Part shown: piece by piece, positions 7,103-14,654 of the stretch
Layout: each line of letters begins with the position of its first letter
Position numbering within the stretch: position 1 is the stretch's first letter
Assembly (NCBI GenBank): GCA_022360105.1
Contig: JAKSDL010000036.1
Coordinates: 1 to 14,808, forward strand
Direction: 5' to 3'
DNA length: 14,808 nt
From: Pseudomonadota bacterium
GTDB taxonomy: Bacteria; SAR324; XYD2-FULL-50-16; JAHJRI01
Translations under genes and position numbers: made by a program
Notes under the pieces: model-generated
Told to the model about the DNA's origin: nothing
The model's database searches: none
The model's input: only the letters and a program-made list of their open reading frames with translations

Positions 7103-8941
7103 ATGAACAAAATGCAACAAGTCGACAGAATTTTCCGCTCTTCCTTTGACGAGCTGGTCGAAAGCTTTTTTCAGCAACCGCAAGTCACTGAAGCAGAGAA
7201 AAGTTCCTTGCCACTGAGCAACATTGGCGATTATATCGACATATATAAAGAGAAGAAGTCTCTGGAATCAAAAGTCAGGTATTTGAAGGACCAGATGCTG
7301 ACGCTGACGGCAGAATTGCAGGCTATTGAGATCAAAGAAAAAGAATTAAAACGTAATGAGGAATCCCTGAAGGAGGAAAGGATTCACCTTCGGGAAGCTT
7401 GTGAATCAAAAAGTTTATTTTTAGCCAATATGACACATGAAATAAGAACCCCCATGAATGGTGTTATTGGTACGCTCGAAATCCTTAAAGAAACCAGCCT
7501 TTCTCCTGATCAGAAGAAATATCTTGGAATTATCGAGACCTGTGCTCACACCCTTCTTTCCCTTGTCAACGACGTGTTGGACTATTCAAAAATAGAAGCA
7601 AATGAGCTGAAGATCGATTCTGTGGATTTCAACCTGAAAGAGATTGTTTCCCAGGTTAGAGATATCTTAATTTTCAAGGCTCAGGAAAAGGGCATCGAAT
7701 TTACCACGCATATCTTGCATGATGTGCCGATCTGGCTCCATGGTGATCCCCTAAGAATCAGGCAAATACTGCTGAACCTTGCCAGTAATGCCATTAAATT
7801 TACTGACCGGGGGACGGTTGCCATAGAGGTGACCACAGCGATGGAAGACCAAAACGAAGTTTCAGCGCTTTTTAAAGTTAAAGACACGGGGATTGGTATT
7901 GATGAGGAACAGTTAGAATATCTATTTCAAAGTTATTCCCAGGTAAATTCTGAAATCACCAGAAAATACGGTGGGACCGGATTGGGCCTGGCCATTTCCA
8001 AAAAGCTGACTGACTTGATGAAAGGCGATATCGGTGTGAACAGCACAAAGGGAATCGGTTCCGATTTCTGGTTTTCACTTCCATTGAAGAAACAAAAAGG
8101 CACGAAAAAGCACCAGGGGGATCTGGTTCAGCTTACCAAAAGGATTCAAACGACAGATTCCGGTGAACCACATGAATTGTCTCTCCTCTTGGTCGAAGAT
8201 GATGTGATCAATCAAAAAATAACGTCGATTCTCCTTGAAAAAGAGGGGTTTAAAGTTACTGTTGCCGAAAATGGGAACAGGGCTATTGAGATCCTTAAGA
8301 ACAACTCGTTTGATTTGGTGTTGATGGATGTTGAGATGCCCGGAATGAACGGATATGAAACCACCAGGCAAATCAGACAATTAAAATCCAGCAGATTGGA
8401 TACCAATCTGCCGATTATCGCCATGACAGCCCACGCGATGAGCGGTGATCGGGAAAAGTGCATTTCGGCGGGAATGAATGATTACATTAGCAAACCTATC
8501 AATATGCATTTGCTGAATGAAATTATTGATAGATTGGGAATCAGTCGTTCAATTTCAGGACTTCCCCCTCTTACCGAGGAGGTATTGGCTTCAGATGAGA
8601 CTGCTATTCAAATCAAAAAGCTTCAAAGGTTGCAAAAGGAGGTTGAAGAACGGTTTGATTTGCTGGTCCGTGTCTTTCTGGAAAGCATTCCACAAAAACT
8701 GCATGCCATTTATGAATCGATTGATAAGCAATGTTATGAAGATTTAAGAATTACCGCTCACCAGTTAAAAGGTAGTTGTGCTTCCTTTTATGCTCATAAA
8801 ATGGTGGAACTTTGCCAGGAATTGGAAACTCAAGCAGCACATCCTGAATGCAAACAATCCACACTGAAACCCCTGGCCAAACAACTGGAAAAAGAGGGCG
8901 ATCAGGTCATTCGCATCCTTAACAATCATTTCCGCAACTAA
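7103..8941 (+). CDS. Soluble hybrid sensor histidine kinase with receiver and HPt domains
   Basis: A 612-residue two-component phosphorelay protein. There is no signal peptide or membrane segment, so it should act in the cytoplasm. Residues 1-45 have no recognised domain; about 50-108 is a highly charged coiled-coil-like helix. The HisKA domain follows, with the phospho-accepting H112 in NMTHEIRTPMNG. The ATPase domain shows the N box (LLNLASNAIKFT, 223-234), G1 DTGIGI (261-266) and G2 GGTGLGL (290-296). The receiver domain (about 359-478) has acidic E365-D366-D367, phospho-acceptor D409 in LVLMDVEMPGMNG, T442 and K464. The HPt domain has H553 in AHQLKGS. All catalytic residues are present, so a full His-Asp-His relay is possible. 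No classical sensor domain or partner regulator is adjacent; the output partner must be encoded elsewhere. The ATG at 7103 has only a weak ribosome-binding site. Confidence 0.93.
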   Translation: MNKMQQVDRIFRSSFDELVESFFQQPQVTEAEKSSLPLSNIGDYIDIYKEKKSLESKVRYLKDQMLTLTAELQAIEIKEKELKRNEESLKEERIHLREACESKSLFLANMTHEIRTPMNGVIGTLEILKETSLSPDQKKYLGIIETCAHTLLSLVNDVLDYSKIEANELKIDSVDFNLKEIVSQVRDILIFKAQEKGIEFTTHILHDVPIWLHGDPLRIRQILLNLASNAIKFTDRGTVAIEVTTAMEDQNEVSALFKVKDTGIGIDEEQLEYLFQSYSQVNSEITRKYGGTGLGLAISKKLTDLMKGDIGVNSTKGIGSDFWFSLPLKKQKGTKKHQGDLVQLTKRIQTTDSGEPHELSLLLVEDDVINQKITSILLEKEGFKVTVAENGNRAIEILKNNSFDLVLMDVEMPGMNGYETTRQIRQLKSSRLDTNLPIIAMTAHAMSGDREKCISAGMNDYISKPINMHLLNEIIDRLGISRSISGLPPLTEEVLASDETAIQIKKLQRLQKEVEERFDLLVRVFLESIPQKLHAIYESIDKQCYEDLRITAHQLKGSCASFYAHKMVELCQELETQAAHPECKQSTLKPLAKQLEKEGDQVIRILNNHFRN

Positions 8942-8947
8942 TCCCGT

Positions 8948-8978
8948 TTCGGTTTGATCCCCCTGGGGTCAAACCGAA
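8948..8978 (+). terminator. Strong hairpin after the kinase gene
   Basis: Starting 7 bases after the kinase stop codon, bases 8948-8961 pair with 8965-8978 to give a 14-bp stem (one G-T pair) closed by a 3-base loop. The core is GGTTTGA against TCAAACC. There is no T tract on either side, so it is not a textbook intrinsic terminator. It may end or stabilise the kinase transcript. Confidence 0.5.
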
Positions 8979-9171
8979 TCACACGCCTTCTGTATCCTTC
9001 ATCTAAAGCATTTGGTGGATTTAACCAAGAGTTCCTTCTTGTGAAAATCGGCAAAAAGCTTCAAGCTTAAAAGAAAAACAGGTCTCTGTCGAAACACGTT
9101 TGTGTGACCTACAGAATGATGTTTCACGCTTAGCGCTCATCTTGGTTGTGTTTATGTTGCAATCCGACAAA

Positions 9172-11058
9172 ATGGCAAAAATCCAAATACTTCCGGAATC
9201 GTTAATCAACAAAATCGCCGCTGGAGAAGTGGTAGAACGCCCGGCTTCGGTTGTCAAAGAACTGGTTGAAAATGCGATTGATGCTGGTAGTGATCAGATT
9301 TTCGTGGTGATTAAAAATGGTGGTAAAGATTTTATTTCGGTTTTGGACAATGGTTCGGGTATGTCTGCCGATGATGCTAACCTGGCCATTGAACGTCATG
9401 CCACCAGTAAGATTGAAACCAACGAGGATCTGGATAATATTACTACGATGGGTTTTCGTGGAGAAGCTCTGGCAGCAATAGCAGCCGTTTCAAGATTTGA
9501 ACTGACAACCTGTGGCGATGAAGAAAAAGGGGGTTTTCAGATTCGAATGGAAGGCGGGAAAATCGTCCACTCCGCACGTATGGGATTCCCAAGGGGAACC
9601 CGGATTTGTGTGGAAAATCTGTTTTTCAACACCCCGGCAAGACAGAAGTTTATGAAATCAGTAAATACCGAATATAACCATGTTCACGATCTGATTGTAC
9701 GTCTTGCCCTCGGAAATCCTTCCATTCAATTCAGACTTACCCACAACAAGAACCTGGTTCTAAGCATTCCCAAAACCTCCGACTTCAAACAGCGTGTCGA
9801 ACACTGTTTTGGGGCTGAAATAACAGATGACTTGTTGGAATGTAAGCATGAAGAGTCTTACCTCAAGTTCCATGGATTGATATCCCACCCGTCAAAGGCA
9901 AAATCATCCAAAAGATGGCAGCATACCTTTGTAAATGGCAGATACGTGAAATGCCAGACCATCAATCACGGCATTTATGAAGGATTTAAGACCCTGTTGA
10001 TGAAACACACCCACCCTGCTTTTTTCTTCAATCTGGAGTTATCCCCCCAGGAATTGGATGTCAATGTTCATCCGGCCAAAACAGAAATCAGGCTAAAAAA
10101 TGCCAACCTGGTGCATACTATTTTAGCCAACCAGGTATCCTTGCAACTCAAGAATATAGAAAGAGACATGCTGATTGGCAGCAGGGATGATGAAAAGATT
10201 GAAAACACAACTAATCCGTTTACCTCTGCTGACTCCGGAGAAATTAGCATCGCCTCCGGCCCTGCTGAAGAGAAACCTGATGTTTATGTAGAAAAAGACA
10301 GTCAGCTGGGTTTTATGCCACCTGAGCCGGTAACCTTTAATCCTCCGGCGAGAAACAAATCCTCCAGCAAGAGCGAATCCGCAATTGTGGAATCAAAGAA
10401 AAGTGAAGACGAGCCATTTTCCTTTGCAAAATCAGAAGGATTAAAACCTCTGGCAGAGTTTAAAACGGAGATTGTCGATCAGGAAACAGGTTTTACGATT
10501 ATAGGTCAACTTTCCAATAAATATATACTGGTGCAGGGCGAGGATAAACTGATTCTGGTTGATCAACACGCCGCCCATGAGCGCATTCGATTTGAAGAGA
10601 TAAAAAACCAGTTTTTTTCTAATAAGCTGCAAACCCAGCCATTGCTGGTTCCCATACTGATAGAATTACCTCCCCAGGATGGCATTCTCCTGGAACAATA
10701 CCAGGATTCATGGAAAAAGCTGGGTTTTGCTATCGATCATTTCGGTGGGAACGATTATTCAGTGAAAGAGATTCCGATTGTCTTAAAAGACGCTGATATC
10801 AGCAATGTTATCAAAGAGGTGTTGGACGAAATGGCACAATTTGGCAAAACAGGTAAGCTGGAATCCTTTTTCAACGAAGTCTTTGAAAAAGTCGCCTGCC
10901 ATTCTGCCATTCGTGCCTCACAAAGCTTGACTGTAGAAGAGATGAAGGCTTTGATCAACCAGCTCGTGAAACTGGATATTACCTTACATTGTCCTCATGG
11001 TAGGCCGGTCTGGATAGAGTTCAGTCTGCCGGAATTGGACAGGCGATTCAAACGCTAA
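9172..11058 (+). CDS. mutL: DNA mismatch repair protein MutL (endonuclease type)
   Basis: Links mismatch recognition by MutS to strand removal. I chose ATG at 9172 (628 residues), where the universal MutL opening AKIQILPESLINKIAAGEV begins. Upstream in-frame starts at 9154 (ATG) and 9100 (TTG) add residues not typical of the family, and none has a clear ribosome-binding site. The N-terminal GHKL ATPase shows E30 and N34 in KELVENAIDAG, then DNGSGM, ATSKI and GFRGEALAAIA. A polar, low-complexity linker lies at about 343-425. The C-terminal dimerisation domain carries DQHA-x2-E-x4-E beginning at D464, plus ACHSAIRAS (C576) and CPHGRP (C607), the metal-binding nuclease motifs absent from E. coli MutL. 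It should therefore nick DNA itself, as in bacteria lacking MutH. der follows 96 bp downstream. Confidence 0.95.
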   Translation: MAKIQILPESLINKIAAGEVVERPASVVKELVENAIDAGSDQIFVVIKNGGKDFISVLDNGSGMSADDANLAIERHATSKIETNEDLDNITTMGFRGEALAAIAAVSRFELTTCGDEEKGGFQIRMEGGKIVHSARMGFPRGTRICVENLFFNTPARQKFMKSVNTEYNHVHDLIVRLALGNPSIQFRLTHNKNLVLSIPKTSDFKQRVEHCFGAEITDDLLECKHEESYLKFHGLISHPSKAKSSKRWQHTFVNGRYVKCQTINHGIYEGFKTLLMKHTHPAFFFNLELSPQELDVNVHPAKTEIRLKNANLVHTILANQVSLQLKNIERDMLIGSRDDEKIENTTNPFTSADSGEISIASGPAEEKPDVYVEKDSQLGFMPPEPVTFNPPARNKSSSKSESAIVESKKSEDEPFSFAKSEGLKPLAEFKTEIVDQETGFTIIGQLSNKYILVQGEDKLILVDQHAAHERIRFEEIKNQFFSNKLQTQPLLVPILIELPPQDGILLEQYQDSWKKLGFAIDHFGGNDYSVKEIPIVLKDADISNVIKEVLDEMAQFGKTGKLESFFNEVFEKVACHSAIRASQSLTVEEMKALINQLVKLDITLHCPHGRPVWIEFSLPELDRRFKR

Positions 11059-11154
11059 CAACCAGCCGGGATTGCTTGATTGGGAAAAGCTCCCTAGAAT
11101 GAAACAACATCACTCAGTTAACACTACTCAGAAACACCCAACTCTTTACACAGC

Positions 11155-12492
11155 ATGAAAGTCTTTGCTTTGGTAGGCAAGCCAAACGTGGGCAAGTCCA
11201 CCCTCTTTAACCGGCTGGCGGGAAAACGTCTGGCTATTGTGAATGAACAACCAGGAGTGACTCGTGATCGCAACACTGCGATTATTGATTACAAGGGATT
11301 CGGTTTTATCTTGATTGATACCGGCGGTTTTGAGCCTGATTCCAAGGAAATCATTCCCCAAAAAATGAAAGAGCAATCTCAACTGGCTGTGGAAGAAGCG
11401 GAAGGAATTATCTTTTTACTGGACAAACATTCCGGGTGGACGCCCCAGGATCAATCCATTTTCGATTTCCTCAGGCGTTCCAAAAAGCCTGTTTATTTTG
11501 TCGTTAATAAAATAGATAGCTCCAAGCATGAACAGGACGTGGCTGAATTTTATGAGTCAGGTAGTTCTGAAGTTCACGCTGTTTCTGCTGAGCATGGACT
11601 TGGTGTACTTTCATTGCTGGAAAGAATTAACGAGGATTTTCCGGAGATTAGAAAACCTGATCAGGAAGACTCTGACGATTCACAGACTAATATTGCCATC
11701 GTAGGGCGGCCCAATGCCGGAAAGTCTTCTCTGGTGAACCAGTTTTTAGGGAAGGATAAGCAGATCGTCCATGATGAGCCTGGTACTACCCGTGATCCGG
11801 TTGATAATTACATTAAGCATTTTGGGAAAACCTATCGGTTAATCGATACGGCGGGGATTCGAAAAAAGGGGCGGGTCAGTCAGCTCATCGATAAATACAG
11901 CATGATTGGAGCGTTAAAAAGTATTGAACGTTCTGATGTCGTATTGCTGGTTATCGATGCCACACAAGGGGTTGTTGAGCAAGACGCCAAAATTGCCGGA
12001 TATATTTTGGATCGCGGTAAAGGCATTGTATTGGTGGTTAACAAATGGGACCTGATTGAAAAAGATGGCAAAACGCTGGAGCAGATGAAAGCGGATATCA
12101 GGGATAAACTCCGATTCTTGGAGTTTGCTCCCATCCTTTTTGTCAGCGCAAAGACAGGCCAACGATTTGGGAAAATCCTTGAAACCGTTCAGGAGGTTTT
12201 CTCACAATTCACCAAACGTATTCAAACCTCTGATTTAAATAAGATCATGGAATCGATCACAGCCCGGCATACACCACCCACCAAAGCCGGCAAAGCCACC
12301 AAGATCTTTTACTCCACACAAGTTTCCACCCGACCTCCCACGTTTATAGTGACTTCCAACAATCCCAAAGCGATTAACCTTTCCTACAAACGCTACATGG
12401 CGGCTCAATTCCGATATTATTTCGGATTTGAGGGAACACCGATCCGCATTCTGTGGCGAGACAGAAACAAGAGAAAAGACGAAGATTCATGA
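11155..12492 (+). CDS. der: Ribosome-assembly GTPase Der (EngA)
   Basis: Essential double GTPase that helps mature the 50S ribosomal subunit. The 445-residue protein has the diagnostic tandem G domains. Domain 1 shows GKPNVGKS (8-15), DTGG (55-58) and NKID (118-121). An acidic linker (EDSDDS, about 171-176) leads to domain 2, with GRPNAGKSS (184-192), DTAG (231-234) and NKWD (296-299). A KH-like RNA-binding domain fills about 355-440, ending in the usual basic tail. The ATG at 11155 matches the family start, though no Shine-Dalgarno site is evident. The end overlaps the next gene by four bases (ATGA). All nucleotide-binding motifs are intact. Its placement after mutL with a 96-bp gap leaves open whether it is cotranscribed. 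Confidence 0.96.
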   Translation: MKVFALVGKPNVGKSTLFNRLAGKRLAIVNEQPGVTRDRNTAIIDYKGFGFILIDTGGFEPDSKEIIPQKMKEQSQLAVEEAEGIIFLLDKHSGWTPQDQSIFDFLRRSKKPVYFVVNKIDSSKHEQDVAEFYESGSSEVHAVSAEHGLGVLSLLERINEDFPEIRKPDQEDSDDSQTNIAIVGRPNAGKSSLVNQFLGKDKQIVHDEPGTTRDPVDNYIKHFGKTYRLIDTAGIRKKGRVSQLIDKYSMIGALKSIERSDVVLLVIDATQGVVEQDAKIAGYILDRGKGIVLVVNKWDLIEKDGKTLEQMKADIRDKLRFLEFAPILFVSAKTGQRFGKILETVQEVFSQFTKRIQTSDLNKIMESITARHTPPTKAGKATKIFYSTQVSTRPPTFIVTSNNPKAINLSYKRYMAAQFRYYFGFEGTPIRILWRDRNKRKDEDS

Positions 12493-13280
12493 GATTTATG
12501 CCAATAAACAATATTTACATTTCAGCTGCTGTTATCACATTAAACGAAGAAAAAAACATCCGGGACTGTCTTACCAGCCTGTCCTGGGTGGATGAAATTA
12601 TTGTCGTGGATTCCTTAAGTCCCGATAAAACAAAAGAAATTGCTGAATCGATGGGAGCCAAGGTTATCGACCAGGCTTTTTTAGGTCATGTCAAACAGAA
12701 ACAACTGGCGGTGGATTCTTGCACACATGATTGGGTTATCGCCTTGGATGCCGACGAGCGGGTCACCGATTCTTTGAGAGATGAAATTGCAAGCCTTTTT
12801 AGAAATACCAATGAATCAGATTTGCTTCACGGATATTCGGTTGCCCGCAAAAGCTTTCATCTGGGCCGATGGATAATGCACGGCGGTTGGTATCCTGATA
12901 GAAACATCAGGTTGTTCAATCGAAAAGCAGGATACTGGACAGGGACCAATCCTCATGATGTGATTACAGTGGAGGGCAAGGCAGGGCACCTCAAATCCGC
13001 TTTGGAGCACTATGTTTTCAACGATCTTAAGCATAATGTCCAAACGAACAATTCATATTCAAGCATCAGTGCCAGAATTCTGTTTGAAGAAAATAAGAAG
13101 CCTTCCCTGTTAAAACTACTATTTAAACCTTTTGGCAAGTTTATCGAAACGTATGTAGTCAAACGCGGTTTTTTAGACGGCATGCCCGGATTTATTATCG
13201 CCGTTGGGGCTGCCTATTCGATGTTCTTAAAATATGCAAAACTCTGGGAACATTATCGTTTAAACAACAAACAAGAGTAA
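12489..13280 (+). CDS. Family 2 glycosyltransferase, LPS-core (WaaE/KdtX-like) type
   Basis: A 263-residue GT-A glycosyltransferase. It probably adds a hexose from a nucleotide sugar to lipopolysaccharide core or another envelope glycan on the cytoplasmic face of the inner membrane. Visible features are the N-terminal nucleotide-binding strand ISAAVITLNEEKNI (11-24), the DADE metal motif (87-90), GGWYPDRNIRLFNR, and the C-terminal RGFLDGMPGFIIAVGAAYSMFLKYAKLWE typical of this subfamily, which gives a hydrophobic, membrane-associating end. The usual DSGSTD motif appears as DSLSPD (41-46), a modest deviation. I chose ATG at 12489, which overlaps the der stop as ATGA; a start 12 codons further upstream would lie wholly inside der and adds residues foreign to the family. 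Sugar and acceptor cannot be told from sequence. The next gene begins 21 bp downstream. Confidence 0.88.
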   Translation: MRFMPINNIYISAAVITLNEEKNIRDCLTSLSWVDEIIVVDSLSPDKTKEIAESMGAKVIDQAFLGHVKQKQLAVDSCTHDWVIALDADERVTDSLRDEIASLFRNTNESDLLHGYSVARKSFHLGRWIMHGGWYPDRNIRLFNRKAGYWTGTNPHDVITVEGKAGHLKSALEHYVFNDLKHNVQTNNSYSSISARILFEENKKPSLLKLLFKPFGKFIETYVVKRGFLDGMPGFIIAVGAAYSMFLKYAKLWEHYRLNNKQE

Positions 13281-13301
13281 TTTACCTATCCATAGTCCAA
13301 C

Positions 13302-14654
13302 ATGAGCAAACAAAAGCAGCGACTCGTTGTCAAACATTTGATTCTCACAGGAATAGCATGTTTGCTCCTGAATCCGGCTGCAATTGCTCAAACCGAAGAT
13401 CAAGCTAACAATTTTATTCAACAGTTTTACGGCAGACCGATTATCCCCGAATGCGATGAGAATAAGACCAGCGGTTGTGTAAAACATCTGCGTGAGAAAA
13501 AGACTTGCGTGGAATGCAATCTTAAAAACACAAATCTTTCCAAGACTCAAATCAACAATGCTGATTTGAGAAAAGCGGACTTAAAAGACGCTAATTTCGA
13601 ATTTGTTATCCTTCAAAATGCAAAATTGGATGAAGCGAAGCTTGAAAACACCAAGCTGACCGGAGCAAACCTCAAGAAAGCTAAGTTACCAAAGGCCAAA
13701 ATTATTAACGCAGATCTTACAGACACCGTTTTGGAGGAAAGTGTATTAAAATCGGCAGATTTGTCAAAATCGAACTTCACAAACTCAAATTTAAAAAACG
13801 CTGATGTATCCTTCGCCACAGCCAATAACGTTGTTATGCTTAACGTTGATTTGAGCGAAGCGAATCTGGAAGAATCCAGCTTTACGGAATCTGATCTTAA
13901 AAATGCTGTTTTTAACAGGTCGTTTGCCTTTAAAACGAACTTTTCAAATTCGGATTTAAGATCCAGTCGCTTCATCCTTTCCAGCCTGATTGGTGCCCAA
14001 TTCACTGGCTCCAAACTACAATTCTCCGATTTTGAAAACGCAAAACTGGTCAGTGCTAATTTTGCAGGAGCTAATTTAACACGAACCAATTTTTTAAACG
14101 CTTCCCTTGAAAAAGTTGTATTTCGGGACGCAATTCTAAGGGGTGCTAATCTCAAAGGCACGAACCTCGATCAGGCTGATTTCAGCAATGCCAATCTTTC
14201 TGAGATCAATTTGGAAGGGGCCAACCTGAAAAACGCCCAATTTGACGGAGCGATTCTGAGAGGAGCCAACCTGGCTGGTGCAAACTTGGAAGGGGCTAAC
14301 CTGGAAGGCGGGAAAATGACAGGTGCAAATCTGGAAGGTGCCAACTTGAAAAATGCGAACCTGCAACAGGCTTCACTAATAGGTGTAAATTTCAAAAAGG
14401 CTGACCTGGAAAACACAGATTTGACTCGCGCTGACCCCAGGCAAGCCAGTTTTATTGGCGCTAAACTTATTGGTGCTAACTTCAAAAATGCTCGCTTAGG
14501 CGGTGTAAATTTTTCCTTTTCAGATCTAACAGAAGCCAGTTTTTTTTCCGCTTACATCGATAAAGCCGTATTCAATCAGGCTGTGTTAAACAATACTGTC
14601 TGGATCGATGGTCAAATCTGCAATCCTAAATCTATTGGAACCTGCCGTCAGTAA
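13302..14654 (+). CDS. Exported pentapeptide-repeat protein (73 uninterrupted repeats)
   Basis: A 450-residue protein of unknown specific function. Residues 1-30 form a Sec signal peptide (basic start, hydrophobic ILTGIACLLL, cleavage expected after AIA at 27-29), so the product is probably periplasmic or secreted. A short linker with C51, C59, C69 and C72 follows. From residue 72 to 436 I can divide the chain into 73 consecutive pentapeptides of the form A(D/N)LXX with no insertion or register shift. They range from loose units such as AKLPK in the first half to canonical GANLEG units near residues 280-360. This predicts a right-handed four-sided beta helix of about 18 coils. The tail (437-450) contains C440 and C447 and probably caps the helix. 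P379 at a central repeat position is unusual. It starts 21 bp after the glycosyltransferase without a clear ribosome-binding site and is probably in the same transcript. Confidence 0.9.
   Translation: MSKQKQRLVVKHLILTGIACLLLNPAAIAQTEDQANNFIQQFYGRPIIPECDENKTSGCVKHLREKKTCVECNLKNTNLSKTQINNADLRKADLKDANFEFVILQNAKLDEAKLENTKLTGANLKKAKLPKAKIINADLTDTVLEESVLKSADLSKSNFTNSNLKNADVSFATANNVVMLNVDLSEANLEESSFTESDLKNAVFNRSFAFKTNFSNSDLRSSRFILSSLIGAQFTGSKLQFSDFENAKLVSANFAGANLTRTNFLNASLEKVVFRDAILRGANLKGTNLDQADFSNANLSEINLEGANLKNAQFDGAILRGANLAGANLEGANLEGGKMTGANLEGANLKNANLQQASLIGVNFKKADLENTDLTRADPRQASFIGAKLIGANFKNARLGGVNFSFSDLTEASFFSAYIDKAVFNQAVLNNTVWIDGQICNPKSIGTCRQ

Noticed and set aside
9012..9068. Small dyads TTGGT...ACCAA and AAGCTTcAAGCTT upstream of mutL
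   Set aside because: Arms are only 5-6 bp and do not form a promoter or terminator pattern that I can support.
9100..9171. Extended N-terminus for MutL from TTG at 9100 or ATG at 9154
   Set aside because: The family opening starts at the ATG at 9172, the extra residues are unlike MutL, and no Shine-Dalgarno site supports the longer forms.
13613..14485. Long minus-strand open frames opposite the pentapeptide-repeat gene (182, 104 and 76 codons)
   Set aside because: They mirror the five-codon repeat on the opposite strand and give the same repetitive composition. The plus-strand frame has a signal peptide and a known repeat family, so these are shadows.
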